64,000 nt of DNA, from positions 50,751 through 114,750 of the forward strand of contig CAYYIP010000007.1 in the NCBI GenBank assembly GCA_964472015.1, written 5' to 3'. This DNA comes from JAAYTD01 sp964472015. Lineage in GTDB: Bacteria > Bacteroidota > Ignavibacteria > Kapaibacteriales > UBA2268. This document shows, one piece after another, positions 8,268-20,500 of the stretch. A model generated the notes under the pieces. The model did no database searches. It saw only the letters and a list, made by a program, of their open reading frames with translations, and had not been told where the DNA came from. Every line of letters begins with the position of its first letter. The stretch's first letter is position 1. Made by a program: the position numbers and the translations under genes.

Positions 8268-9398
8268 ATGTTATATTTTTTAGCACATTGGATTGAATTA
8301 GTATTTTCACCTCCTGGGTTTGGAATTTTTCAATATATTACAGTACGAGCTGCCTCAGCTGCTATTACTGCTTTAATAATTAGTTTTATTTTTGGACCAT
8401 TTATAATAAAAAAATTAAAGAACCATCAAATTGGTGAACAAAATAAAATAGAACTCACAGGCGTAGGTAATCATCATTTAAAATCAGGCACGCCAACTAT
8501 GGGTGGATTGATAATTTTATTGGCAGTACTTTTGCCTACAATATTATGGGCTAACATGTCAAATTGGTATGTATTATTAGTACTTATAACTACTTTATTT
8601 CTAGGACTTGTTGGTTTTTTAGATGATTATTTAAAAGTTGTAAAAAAATATCAAAAAGGATTGATAGGACGTTATAAGATAGTTGGACAGGTTTTTATTG
8701 GTATTGTTTTAGGTGGAGTTATTTATTTTTTCCCCGAGTTATTTGGTAAAAATTTTGAATTATTTAATACTTTAACAACGGTACCATTTTCAAAAAATTT
8801 AAATTTTGATTTTGGTTTATTATATATTCCTGTTGTTATTTTTATTCTGACTGCAACATCTAATGCAGTAAATTTAACAGATGGGCTAGATGGGTTAGCA
8901 ATAGGAACCGTGGGGATCGTTGCGTTAGCACTTGCTTTAATTTGTTATGTTACCGGGAATGTAGGCTTTGCTAAATATTTAAATATAGTATACTTAAATG
9001 GTGCAGGAGAACTTACTATTTTTGCTGCTGCATTAGTAGGTGCATCTTTAGGATTTTTATGGTATAATGCTTATCCCGCACAAGTATTTATGGGTGATAC
9101 GGGTTCGCTTGCATTAGGAGGTGCTATTGGCGCATTATGCATATTAGTTAAAAAAGAATTTTTATTACCTATTTTAGGATGTGTTTTTTTTCTAGAAGCT
9201 TTATCAGTTATTATACAGGTAACTTATTTTAAATATACAAAAAAGAAAAATGGCGAAGGACGTAGAATTTTTCTTATTGCACCAATTCATCATCATTTTG
9301 AAAAAAGAGGTGTGCACGAATCTAAAATTGTTATTAGATATTATATAATTGCAATTATTGTTGCTATTATATCACTTGCGACTTTCAAAGTCAGATAA
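8268..9398 (+). CDS. mraY: Phospho-N-acetylmuramoyl-pentapeptide-transferase
   Basis: MraY transfers phospho-MurNAc-pentapeptide from UDP to undecaprenyl phosphate, making lipid I for peptidoglycan at the inner membrane. It is a polytopic protein of 376 residues with about ten membrane segments. The diagnostic motifs are DDYLK in the first catalytic loop, NLTDGLDGLA, the GDTGSLALGG stretch and the histidine-rich HHHFEKRG loop. Normally mraY sits within the division and cell wall (dcw) cluster; here its neighbours are an AlbA_2 regulator and a convergent peptidase gene, so it has been moved out of, or is duplicated from, that cluster. It ends before a strong bidirectional terminator. Confidence 0.97.
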   Translation: MLYFLAHWIELVFSPPGFGIFQYITVRAASAAITALIISFIFGPFIIKKLKNHQIGEQNKIELTGVGNHHLKSGTPTMGGLIILLAVLLPTILWANMSNWYVLLVLITTLFLGLVGFLDDYLKVVKKYQKGLIGRYKIVGQVFIGIVLGGVIYFFPELFGKNFELFNTLTTVPFSKNLNFDFGLLYIPVVIFILTATSNAVNLTDGLDGLAIGTVGIVALALALICYVTGNVGFAKYLNIVYLNGAGELTIFAAALVGASLGFLWYNAYPAQVFMGDTGSLALGGAIGALCILVKKEFLLPILGCVFFLEALSVIIQVTYFKYTKKKNGEGRRIFLIAPIHHHFEKRGVHESKIVIRYYIIAIIVAIISLATFKVR

Positions 9399-9413
9399 AG
9401 TATGAATTTGATA

Positions 9414-9453
9414 AAAAAAAGAGTAATCAAATTAATTATGATTACTCTTTTTT
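9414..9453. terminator. Bidirectional terminator between mraY and the convergent peptidase gene
   Basis: AAAAAGAGTAATCA pairs with TGATTACTCTTTTT around a short AT loop, with T tracts in both directions. It serves both converging genes. Confidence 0.85.
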
Positions 9454-9500
9454 GTTTTATTTAAGTTACATAAAAATATATGTTATGTAAGTTATTATAT

Positions 9501-10688
9501 TTATAGATTTAATATTGGAATAACTTTTTCTTGTTGTTCTCCAGAAACTTCAACATTTCCTTCATCAGTTACGAATATGTTTATTTCAGTTCTATATCCT
9601 AATTTTCTTTCAGGCATATATATCCCCGGTTCTATAGAAAAACAAGTACCTGGAATAATAATTCTTTCGTCTTTTGTTTCTAGATTATCTATATGACATC
9701 CATTCCCGTGTACTTCTTCACCTATATTATGTCCTGTTCTATGAATAAAATATTCTCCATAACCTGCATTTGTTAGTACATTACGGCATGCGTCATCTAC
9801 TTCCCATCCATAAACCGGCTGTTTTTTTGCATAACGTTCTTTTACAAGTTCTAATGCAGCATTACGTCCAGCACGTGCTATTTGGAATATATCTTCTATT
9901 TCTTTTGGTACATTTTCACCTATGTATCCCATCCAAGTAATATCATAATATATTGCCCCAGGCTTATTTTTTTTAGCCCATAAGTCTATAAGTACTAAAT
10001 CGCCATTTTTCATTTTTGTAGCATTTTCTTTTGTAGGCTCAAAATGAGGGTCAGCGGCATGTTCATTTACTGCTACAATAGGTCCATCTTCACATACCAT
10101 ATTATGTTGCTTGTATAATTCTAACATAAATTCATAAATTTCATACTCGGTTGGTGGATCATTTGCTTTCATTCGTCTTGCAATTTCTTTGAAAGCAGAA
10201 TCTTTTATGAATTGCATACTTTTACCTGCTTCGCAATGACTGTTATAATCTTCCATAGTAAGATGAGATTCAAACATACTAACTAAATTAGCACTTGAAA
10301 CTATTTCAACTCCAAAACTACGAATTAAATCTATTGTACCTCCATCTACAATAGATACATATGGTATTGCATTATTAGGGGAGTATTGCATAGCTATTTT
10401 TTTTGCACCATTTAGGATGTTTTTCAAAAGATTATGCTGCTGTTGCCAAGGCAAGTAAATATTTTTTTTGCCCGGTAAATGGTCGCAACGCCATGATTCT
10501 ATACTATGAACTAATTTCTCAGGTTCACCTTTAGCTGGAATATAATAAAACCATCTGCGAGACGCAAAACGTGATGTATTCATATTTAATATTCTTGCTG
10601 CTATTGCATCTCTATTATGAAAATCATAAAATAACCAACCATCTATTCCTATTTTTTGTAATTCTTTTTGAATTGCTTGTAAATTCAT
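9501..10688 (-). CDS. M24 family metallopeptidase (Xaa-Pro aminopeptidase-like)
   Basis: A 395-residue creatinase/pita-bread-fold peptidase. The N-terminal half (to about 170) is the creatinase N-domain. The catalytic half carries the metal-site stretches LVLIDLWAKK and YYDITW (two Asp ligands), HRTGHNIGEEVHGNG (His), SIEPGIYMPE (Glu) and YRTEINIFV (Glu). Members remove N-terminal residues from peptides with proline in position two and act in cytosolic peptide turnover. Substrate specificity cannot be fixed. It faces mraY, with which it shares a terminator, and its promoter should lie in the 400-base AT-rich gap up to sdaA. Confidence 0.9.
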   Translation of the reverse strand: MNLQAIQKELQKIGIDGWLFYDFHNRDAIAARILNMNTSRFASRRWFYYIPAKGEPEKLVHSIESWRCDHLPGKKNIYLPWQQQHNLLKNILNGAKKIAMQYSPNNAIPYVSIVDGGTIDLIRSFGVEIVSSANLVSMFESHLTMEDYNSHCEAGKSMQFIKDSAFKEIARRMKANDPPTEYEIYEFMLELYKQHNMVCEDGPIVAVNEHAADPHFEPTKENATKMKNGDLVLIDLWAKKNKPGAIYYDITWMGYIGENVPKEIEDIFQIARAGRNAALELVKERYAKKQPVYGWEVDDACRNVLTNAGYGEYFIHRTGHNIGEEVHGNGCHIDNLETKDERIIIPGTCFSIEPGIYMPERKLGYRTEINIFVTDEGNVEVSGEQQEKVIPILNL

Positions 10689-11086
10689 ATTTATCCTCTT
10701 ATTTGTATTTTATATTAATTTATTTATTTGACTTAGTTATTTATATTAATAGTATTTATAAAATTAATAATATTTTATAAAATTATTAAAACAAATCAAA
10801 TAAAAATACACAAAAAAAATGATATAAACAAAAAGATATAAATAAAAATATATAAACAAATACTGTAAGTTATGTATATTTTATTTTTTTTTATATATAT
10901 TTTTTGTATTATTGTAGTTTATAAAATTTACAATATTTTATATTTTTCTATAATACAAGTAACAAAAAACTAAAAATAAGATATTTAAACTAAACGATTT
11001 TTTATTTTTATTTTAGAGGTTTTTATATTTATAATAATTTTTTATATAGTTATATAGTTTAATTATTTATATAAATTTTAAATTTA
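10689..11086. other. AT-rich divergent intergenic region
   Basis: About 400 bases between the divergently transcribed peptidase and serine dehydratase genes. It must hold both promoters. I see only long A/T runs and no coding frame, RNA structure or clear operator. Confidence 0.6.
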
Positions 11087-12283
11087 ATGGAATCAATAAA
11101 AAATATATATAAAATTGGATATGGGCCTTCTAGTAGTCATACTATGGGTCCGACTAAAGCAGCTGAAATTTTTAAATCAAAAAATCCTACTGCTAATTCT
11201 TTTAGGATAACTCTTTATGGTAGCTTAGCAGCAACAGGGAAAGGACATTTAACAGATATTGCTATAAAATCTACATTAGGACCTAAAAAATGTGAATTTA
11301 TTTGGAAGCCAAACGAAGTATTACCTGCCCATACAAATGGAATGAAATTTGAGGCTATTGATGCTATGGGAATAGTCAAATCAAATTGGATAGTTTATAG
11401 TATTGGAGGAGGCGAAATAATGAGTGATGAATTATTGCCAGATAAAAAGTATATTTATACTATGTATAAACTGAGTGATATAATGGAATGGAGTAATAAA
11501 ACAGGTAAAAGTTTTTGGGAATATGTACTTGAAACAGAGGAAAGTGATATATTTGATTATTTGAACGAAGTTTGGAAAACAATGTGTCGTACTATAATAA
11601 ATGGACTTGAAGCAGAAGGAGTTATTCCTGGTGGTTTAGGATTACAACGTAAAGCAAATTCATATTATATAAAAGGAGGTGGATATAAAGAATCATTAAA
11701 AAGTCGTGCTTTATTATTTGCATATGCTCTTGCAACAGCAGAAGAAAATGCTTGTGGTGGAATAGTGGTTACAGCACCAACTTGTGGCTCCGCAGGTGTA
11801 CTACCTGCAGTTTTATATTATATTTATGAAAAACATAATTTTTCTGATAAAAGTATATTACGAGCCTTAGCAACTGCGGGATTATTTGGGAATATTATAA
11901 AGAAAAATGCTTCTATTTCAGGTGCAGTAGTAGGATGTCAAGGTGAAATAGGTAGCGCTTGTGCAATGGCATCAGCTGCAGCTAACCAACTATTTGGAGG
12001 GAGTATTGCTCAAATAGAATATGCAGCAGAAATGGGATTAGAACATCATCTGGGATTAACTTGTGATCCAGTTTGTGGACTTGTACAAATCCCTTGTATT
12101 GAGAGATGTTCTTTTGCAGCTGCACGTGCTTTTAATTGTAATATGTATTCTATGCTTTCTGATGGTATACATAGAGTACATTTTGATAAAGTTGTAGAAG
12201 TTATGAAGCAAACCGGGAAAGATCTTCCAAGTTTATATAAAGAAACATCACAAGGTGGTTTAGCTGCAAAAGTTATTGTATAA
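11087..12283 (+). CDS. sdaA: L-serine ammonia-lyase, iron-sulfur type
   Basis: Converts L-serine to pyruvate and ammonia with a [4Fe-4S] cluster. The protein is the single-chain form: a beta-type N-terminal domain starting with GYGPSSSHTMGP (binding site near residue 10) is followed by the alpha catalytic domain. The catalytic part has conserved cysteines in CGGIVVTAPTCGSAGVLP, GCQGEIGSACAMASAAA and CDPVCGLVQIPC, which include the cluster ligands. Length 398 residues is slightly short of the usual 450, but no domain is obviously missing. It is followed after 104 bases by rfaE1 without an obvious terminator. Its role is serine catabolism feeding central metabolism. Confidence 0.95.
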   Translation: MESIKNIYKIGYGPSSSHTMGPTKAAEIFKSKNPTANSFRITLYGSLAATGKGHLTDIAIKSTLGPKKCEFIWKPNEVLPAHTNGMKFEAIDAMGIVKSNWIVYSIGGGEIMSDELLPDKKYIYTMYKLSDIMEWSNKTGKSFWEYVLETEESDIFDYLNEVWKTMCRTIINGLEAEGVIPGGLGLQRKANSYYIKGGGYKESLKSRALLFAYALATAEENACGGIVVTAPTCGSAGVLPAVLYYIYEKHNFSDKSILRALATAGLFGNIIKKNASISGAVVGCQGEIGSACAMASAAANQLFGGSIAQIEYAAEMGLEHHLGLTCDPVCGLVQIPCIERCSFAAARAFNCNMYSMLSDGIHRVHFDKVVEVMKQTGKDLPSLYKETSQGGLAAKVIV

Positions 12284-12387
12284 TATTAAAGTTTATAACT
12301 ATAAACATTAAATTATAAGAATTAATTAAAATATTAAAATTTTAAATTAGAAGATTTTAAAAATAAAAATATAATAAATACTATATT

Positions 12388-13380
12388 ATGATGAATATGA
12401 ATTTAAATAGGGTAAATAATATATTTAGTAACATAAAAGGTCAAAAAGTAGCAGTTGTGGGCGATGTTATGTTAGATAGATACTTTTGGGGGAATGTTTC
12501 TAGAGTATCGCCAGAAGCTCCCGTTCCAGTTGTTGATATTGAAAGTGAAACTTTTCATCTCGGTGGCGCTGCTAATGTTGCAAAAAACTTGTGTTCATTA
12601 AAAATAACACCTATTTTATGTGGATTACTTGGGAACGATGAGCCTGCTGAAATTTTTATTAATCAATGTAATAAATGTGGTATACTTGCTGATGGACTTT
12701 TTGTAGAGAACGAGAGAGTTACGACTGTAAAAACTCGTGTTATTGGTAATAATCAACAAATAGTTAGACTGGATAGAGAAGTTAGATGTATAATATCAAA
12801 AGAAGGTGAAAACTTTATTTTGAATAAAGTAAAAAGTATTGAAGGCCTAGCAGGAATTATTTTTGAAGATTATGATAAAGGGACTATTAGTGATACACTA
12901 ATTAAAAATATTACTAATTTTGCTAATAAAAATAATATACCAGTTTTTGTTGATCCTAAGTTTGATAATTTTAATAAGTATAAAAATGTTACTTTATTTA
13001 AACCTAATAAAAAGGAAACAATGCAGGGGTTAGGAATTCAATTAAATTCTTATGAAGATATAAAGTATGCGGGGAATAAATTATTAGAAAAACTGAAAGC
13101 TGAATATATATTAATTACTTTAGGTTCGGCGGGAATGGTACTTTTTGAAAAAAATGGTGATATTACTAAGATACCTACTGTTGCAAAAAAAATTGCTGAT
13201 GTTTCAGGGGCCGGTGATACTGCTATTGCTACTTTTGCAACAATGTTAATATCAGGTGCAACTTGTAAAGAAGCAGCTATATTAGCAAATTTTGCTTCGG
13301 GATATGTTTGTGAAAAACCGGGTATTGTTGCTATAAATCAAGAACAACTATTGAAAGCAGCATCTATAATGAAGATATAA
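12388..13380 (+). CDS. rfaE1: D-glycero-beta-D-manno-heptose-7-phosphate kinase
   Basis: PfkB-family kinase that phosphorylates heptose 7-phosphate at C1 in the ADP-heptose pathway for the lipopolysaccharide core. Features are VAVVGDVMLDRYFWG at the N-terminus, SPEAPVPVV, the PfkB signature GGAANVAKNL and the anion-hole/catalytic motif DVSGAGDT near residue 275. At 330 residues it has only the kinase domain; the adenylyltransferase half found fused in the enterobacterial HldE is absent and should be encoded elsewhere. The start is ATG-ATG and either methionine could be used. This gene implies that the organism makes heptose-containing LPS or a related glycan. A tRNA gene follows. Confidence 0.93.
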   Translation: MMNMNLNRVNNIFSNIKGQKVAVVGDVMLDRYFWGNVSRVSPEAPVPVVDIESETFHLGGAANVAKNLCSLKITPILCGLLGNDEPAEIFINQCNKCGILADGLFVENERVTTVKTRVIGNNQQIVRLDREVRCIISKEGENFILNKVKSIEGLAGIIFEDYDKGTISDTLIKNITNFANKNNIPVFVDPKFDNFNKYKNVTLFKPNKKETMQGLGIQLNSYEDIKYAGNKLLEKLKAEYILITLGSAGMVLFEKNGDITKIPTVAKKIADVSGAGDTAIATFATMLISGATCKEAAILANFASGYVCEKPGIVAINQEQLLKAASIMKI

Positions 13381-13489
13381 TTTTTTTATAATTTTTATTT
13401 TTTTTTTATAAAAATTTGGAATTAATGAAAAAAGGTCGTAAATTTGTGTTTATTAATTATTTATATTAATATAATATAAACTTGAAAAT

Positions 13490-13561
13490 GGTCCTATAGA
13501 CTAACGGTTAGGTCACCAGCCTTTCACGCTGGCAGTAGGGGTTCAAATCCCCTTAGGATCA
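13490..13561 (+). tRNA. tRNA-Glu (TTC)
   Basis: A full cloverleaf: the acceptor arm GGTCCTA pairs with TAGGATC (one G-T pair), the anticodon stem CCAGC/GCTGG encloses the loop CTTTCAC with anticodon TTC at 13523-13525, and the T arm is AGGGGTTCAAATCCCCT. The discriminator is A at 13561 and the CCA end is not encoded. It matches gltX at 5934. Confidence 0.97.
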
Positions 13562-14557
13562 CAAAAATATTAAAAAATGCTTCCAATACTCTTTTTATTT
13601 TCATATCTAAAAGGTAAATCACTTTAATTTCTCAATAATATAAATATAATAAGTATATAAAATAATATAGTATATAAATATATATATATCAAAATATAAA
13701 TATGTTCTTTTGAAGTATTATATTTTATTATTAATTTTTTTTATTATTATTTTTCATTATTTTAAATTAAAATAATGTTGTTATAAACTCATATTTATAT
13801 GATTTTTTATTATGATTTATTATAGTATTAATTAATTATATTATTGTTATTAGAAATGTCAGTATGTAGTTAAATAAGTTATTAATAAAGTAAATTTTTG
13901 ACTACAAATTTAATAATTATATATGAATAAAGTAATAATAAATAAAAATTAACAAAAGTTGGTTTTTTGTTGTCTTTATTATATTGCGTTTATTATATTT
14001 AAATTGTATTAAGGTATATTAAAATTATAGTAATACTGTAAAATTATTCATTGTTTTATTTTTTTGGCAAATTTTTTGATAGTAATAATAACTTGTATAG
14101 AAATAATAATAACTTGAATTATATTAATTTGTAATGCAATATTTATGATAAATTAAATTAAGTTTTGTTAATTATATCTTTATATCATAAAAAAATATAA
14201 TCTAAGTATGTATGTTATCAAAATATAATATTAAAATAGTAACAAAAGATACACATATTTTTTATTATAGTATATCAAATTATAAATATTACTTATTTTT
14301 ACATTCTTTTTACAAAAATTTATTTTGTAATATCAAAAAAAATGTATATTTTGCAATTTAAATTTATATATTTATAATTTATTATTTTTTATTTTTTATT
14401 TTGTAGTAGCAAATACTCTATTATAGTATGGAGTTTTTTATTTAAATAAAAAAATAAAAAAAGTAAATTATTATATATAATTTTAAGTTTAATATAAAAT
14501 GTTAAGTTATTGAAAAGTAAATTAAAATTTTTAAATAAAATAAATTATAGGTTTTTT
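13562..14557. other. Long AT-rich non-coding stretch before the giant secreted protein
   Basis: Almost one kilobase with no convincing frame on either strand. It is extremely AT-rich, and a short direct repeat TAATAATAACTTG occurs twice near 14083-14116. The promoter and leader of the secreted protein must be here, but no specific element stands out. Confidence 0.6.
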
Positions 14558-17500
14558 ATGAATACTCAATTAAAAACACCAAAGTTCTTTAAACTATTGT
14601 ATTTTGTATGTTTAGTAATATTTGGTTTTTTAGGGAAGCCATTATTAGCGCAAAATGACAATGGTATAATGGACCCTAATTATCAAATAACTGTAAGTAA
14701 TGAAACTTATACAGAGCTTACTTCATATACACAATTGTATGGTACAGCAGATGATGGATATAGTAGAATATATGTTCCATTTGCATTTAAATGGGATACA
14801 ACAGTTTATCCAGCAAACTTTCTTTTAGCTGTTTCGCCTAATGGATGGGTTGGGTTTCCAGGTTATTATTTTTATGATAGTTATGAATCTGGTTCTATTT
14901 CTAGTAATAATCCATTAACATATTCAAGTACTCCAACAACTGGGTTTGTTAAAACTATACACTTTTTAACAGGTGATAATTATGTTAGAACCAGTTTAAG
15001 ATATGCTACTTTAGGGTCAGCCCCTAATCGCAGATTTGTTGTTCAATGGCAAGGTTTTTCTCCAATATCTTATTCTAGTAATCTCTCTAATTTTCAACTA
15101 ATTTTATATGAGAATGGTGGTGCAGATGCAGGGAAAATGAGAATGCATTGGGGGACTTGTAATCCTTATACTCAAAATAATTCTAATGTTTGTTGTTTAA
15201 TTGGTGGTAGAATGGAGAGATATATTAACATACAACCTCAAGCTTCAGGGTTAACATTCTATAAAGGTAATTCAACAAATACTTATGTTACTAATGCTAC
15301 AATTGGATATTTATTTTCAAATGGAAAATGTATAGATTATGAATTGGATTTGTTACCAACGTTGGTTGCAGTTTATCCTACTAATGGTAGTACTTTTATT
15401 GGTAATACAGTAATGGATCCTTCACAACGACCGGGTGTAACTGTAAAAAGAAGCAATGCGTCGATACCTAAGCCAATAATGAAATATGAGATATTTAATG
15501 CAGATGGTGATATTGTTTATACAACGAATAATATTGCTATTGATGTAGTAGGTACACAACGTTATAATATTACATCAGCAACTGGTTCAAGAGCTAATTC
15601 TGATGGTACTTTTAACTTAACAGGCGCTCCGGGTGGATGGTATACTGTTAGAGTAACATTTGATAATACAGAAACAGTAGAAACAAGGACTTCATCATTT
15701 TTTGTAGATAATAAATGTGCAACGTATATAAGAAGTTATCCGGCTCCAGGAACACTACTAACAAGTGGAGTTGCAGTGCCAGTAGAGGAGAGACCTTCGG
15801 TAGTTATTACAAAAGAATGGCCAGTACCAATAGCACCAAATCCATTAGTAAAATATAAAATTCTTAATGATAGAGGTGAAGCAGTATATACTGCTTTATC
15901 AAATTCAGGGTTGTCAGAATTTGAAGTAAATGTTTTTGGTGTAAATCAAAGATATTATTTTTCTAATGCTGTGGGTCCATTCGCTGGTATAAGTGGTAAT
16001 TTGGATTTAACAAATGCACCTCCGGGTACTTATACAATAGTAGTGGAATTTGATGACAAAGTAAATCCAAAAGTAGAGATTCCAACAACACAGTTTTATA
16101 TAATTAGAACTTATGATCTTATTTTGAAAGATATTATAGTTCCAAGAGGCTGGTTATCTACTGATACTATATCAGCAGATAAATATAGATATTCATATGG
16201 AGCACAATTCCCTGTAGAATTTGAAGTATATAATGGTGGTGGTGTTCAAATAGATTCTTTTAAAGTAGATGTAGATATTTATAATTCAAGTAATACATTA
16301 GTAACTGAATTTACTAATGCATTTTCTTTAAGAAATAATCCATTATTAAAAACAGAATCACGTATTTATACAACTGCAACTCAAATAAATTCTAGTACAT
16401 TAGGAGTTGGTTTATATAAAATAGTATGTACAGTTACACCTTTGGTACCGTCACAAGATGAAGATTTAGCTAATAATGTGTTCCCACGTGCTAATAGTAC
16501 TAGATATTTTGAAATAGCTCAGCCTATAGATGTTGCTATAAATAAAACTATGGCAGTGCCTGGTAGTAATACATACAGATATCCATTCTATCCGACTATA
16601 GAAATAACAAATCTAGGAACTGAAGATTTAAGTGGTTCTATGGCAAATATAGAAATAAAGCATAATGGTAAAGTGGTTTACACTGGGGTGGTAATGTTAC
16701 AAAATATTACTTTCAATACTCCATCAAAAATAAAATTCCCAGAAATCTTTATGCCTGAAGAAATTGGTAAATATGAAGTAACGTTAACATTAGATTTACA
16801 CGGTTTACCAAAAGTTGAAACATTTGTTTTTGTAGTTGGCGATGGTCTTAAAGGTACTTATACAATAGGAGCAGCAGGTACATATAAAACATTTAATGAA
16901 GCTGTTGAAATGTTGTATTTAAGAGGTGTAGGTGGCAATGTTGTATTTGAATTATTAGATGAAGAATATGTATTAGGACATAATTCTGCATTACCAGAAT
17001 TCCGTTCAAAAATAGTAGGTGTTGGCCCTAATGCTACCATTACATTTAGGCCAAGTCAACTTAGAATGCTATCTTTTACTCCAATAAGAATGGTGTTAGA
17101 ATCAACAGATGGTTATGGTATTAGATTTGGTCAAGCATTAGAAACAGGTGATTATAAGGTACCAGCAGTTAACATTATTACAGATTTAGATCTAAGACGT
17201 GAATTTGCTACCTCAGAAGGTTATATTACTTTTGATGGCGGTCCAAGAAAAAATATAAAATTTGTTATGTATCAACCTGATAATATAAAATTTAGCGCTC
17301 CTATTTATATGGGTGAGGGATCAAAAAATATTACAATAACAAATTGTCGTATAACTGGTAATAATTATAATAGTAGTGAATTACCAACAGTACAATATAC
17401 AAATGAAGCTTTAGGATTTGAATTTGATAATGATATTTTTGTTAATAAATTTGATTTTTATGATACATTAACTTATAGTACAGGTATACTAATAAGAAAT

Positions 17501-20500
17501 AAACCATATAAAAATAATTTAATAGGTATAGCTGATTATAAAGTTGATACAGTTGCTACTTCTAATATAACAATAGATGGAAATATAATAGAAGGATTTG
17601 GTTATGGTATAGTATCTATTGGTATGGGACCTATATATCAATTAAACAGTGGGAATGTTGAAATTATATATAACCGTAATAATAAGTTTACTAATAACTA
17701 TATTACAAAAATTGCAAAAGCAGGTATATTCTTAGGTTTTGAAGATGGAGCTGTTATTAGTGGTAACCGTATAGATTCAATAGGTGGATTAAAAAAACTA
17801 AATGAAGAAATATATGGTATTAAACTTGGTGGTAATTATCGTTATGATAATTGCTTCGGATATCATAATATTAATGTAACAGTTAGCGAAAATGAAATAA
17901 GTAATATACAATCTAATTTATTTTCTTATGGTATAAAAATTGAACAACATAAATTAAATATAGGTTATAATAGTATAGGTTATTCATTCCCATCAGAAGA
18001 TAATGATGTATTTAAAGTATATAATAATGTAATTAATAAATTAACAACAACAAAAAATGCTTCTAACTGTAAAGTTGGTATTGCTGTAAGTACAACAAGA
18101 AAAGTAGTAGATGATATAGAACTTGATTATGAAGGTCCTATTTATAATAATGGTAATTTAGAAGTATATGCTTTATATCCTTTTGAAGAAAGTTTTAAGG
18201 TAACTAATTCTTTAATAAATAATAATACAATTAGTATATCAGAAGGAGAATACGATTTAAATAATAATGGTAGAATGATTGGTATCTTAGTTCAAGATGT
18301 TGATTACTTTGAAATATTAAATAATGCTATTAGTATTGAAGGTGTTGCTAATTCTTTGAGAGAAAATTCTGCTGTTGCATTACAAGGATTAAATCCAAAG
18401 AAATTACGTTCAAGATTAAATCATAATGCTTATTACGTAACTCCTCTGGGATTAGATTTTAATTCAAGTTATGTTAGATTATATGAAATGGATGAAGTAG
18501 GTCGTTTCTTAGAAGATGGTGGTTATCCTAATGAATATATGAAATTAACACAATGGATAGGTTGGACAGGTGAAGATGTTAATTCAATATCTGGTTTTGA
18601 TTTTAAACGCGATATGCAAGAACAAGATGTTTTATTAAATGGAATAAAACTTTATAATGTATGGCGTATGAAAGAAAAGAAACATATTACAAGAAATTCT
18701 CAACTAAATAACAGAGCTGAATTAATTACTTATATACAAAAAGACTTAACAGGTGCTTCAAGAATTAATTTAGATCAAAATCCTGATATAGGAGCTTTTG
18801 AATTTGATAGCGAAGTATATTTAACTGATATGGAAGTTAAAATGATTACTGCACCTGCTGCTTATTGTGATTATAGAGGACGTTTTGCAGATGCTGAATA
18901 TGTAATGGTAGGTGGTTCTGCAGTAGATGTAAAAGCACTTATAAGAAATAATGGTTATGTTGTTGTTCCTAATCATCCTATAAGATGTGAAATTTATAAA
19001 AATCCTAATTATACAGTTCCGGTTAAGGATACAACAGTTAGGATAACGCTTGCACCAGGTGAAGAACGTGAAGTTGTATTTTTCTCGTCAATGGAAGAAA
19101 GTAACTTAAGATTTGAGCCCGAACCTTTCAATGGTGAAATGCCTGATAAAGAATGGTTTATGACAATGCGTACAAATGTAACGCCTTTATATTACATAAA
19201 AGTTACTGCTGATCCTAATCACGTAACTGATGAATATCGTCCAAACGATGCTATGAGTAAATATGTAAGATTTTATGTGCCTTCTAATTCAATAGATAAA
19301 TTGTATTTGATTATTTCGGCTGAAAATACAACAGCTGATTTATCAGAAAATAATTTACCTAATTTAAATGCAGATATTATTGCTGGTAAATTAAATTATG
19401 ATACACTTTTAGCTGCTTTCAATAATTTGAAATATTTTGTTGCAACTACTGAACAGAAAGCAAGACATATTGATATTATGGATAGAAATGGATGGGAACA
19501 ACGTTCTATTGATTATACAGTACAACGTTATAATAAAGGAAAAGGATTATATGAACCTGTATATAATAATTTATTCTGGGCAGATGGTGATGATAAAGAA
19601 TTAACTTATTGGGAAAAACAATCTTTAATAGATTTTGAAAATGCAGGTGTTTATAACTATAAGAAAAATATAGTAATAGCTTCACAAGAAATTTCTAGAG
19701 AAAATTTAGCAGGTGTAAATGCATTTAATACAGAATTGAATTTTGATATTTTACGTTCAAAATCTAAGGGTGATGGTTTCCTTGGTGATGAATTTGTATT
19801 AGCTGATCCTCCTGCTTACAAAATCAAGGGATTTTATCAAGCTCATAATATTGTATTAGATATAAAACCTACAAAATATGTTCCTGATAATGGACCAGAG
19901 CCAGGTATATTTGCTAAGATAGATACTATATTAGGACAAAATTATGTTGGATATTATTATTACAATCCTAATGATATAGATGCAGATAAAGATATTGAAA
20001 ATAAAATGAGTTTAATTTCTAATAAAAAATTAAATAATAATAATATCTATGGTGCATTTGATTGGAGACATTTAGGAAATGCAACTGCTTTTGTTGCTGG
20101 GGTGCTAGATGATATTGGTGATGATTTAGTTGTGCCAGTTGAATTAGTAAGCTTTAATGCTAATAATATAGGTAGAAAAGTTATGTTGGATTGGCGTACT
20201 GCTTCTGAAATTAATACTAATTGTTTTGAAATAGAAAGAGCTAATGTATTAAATAATGGTGCAGGATATGGTATATTCAATAATATAACAACAATTAAAG
20301 CAGCTGGCAATAGCAATACTACATTAGATTATAACTATACTGATAGAAATGTTATATACGGTGAAAGTTATGCTTATAGATTGAAAGTAACTGATATTGA
20401 TGGTACTTATTCTTATTCAGGAATAAGAGAAGTTACTATTGAAAATGCAAACGGTCTAAGGATAAACGAATTTACTCCTAATCCTGCAAATTATGTTACA

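Noticed and set aside
10689..11086. Riboswitch or leader RNA before the serine dehydratase gene
   Set aside because: No conserved stem pattern or known aptamer core could be found in the A/T runs.
14510..14557. TTG start for the giant secreted protein
   Set aside because: The 16 extra residues are basic and would precede a normal signal peptide that begins with the ATG at 14558.
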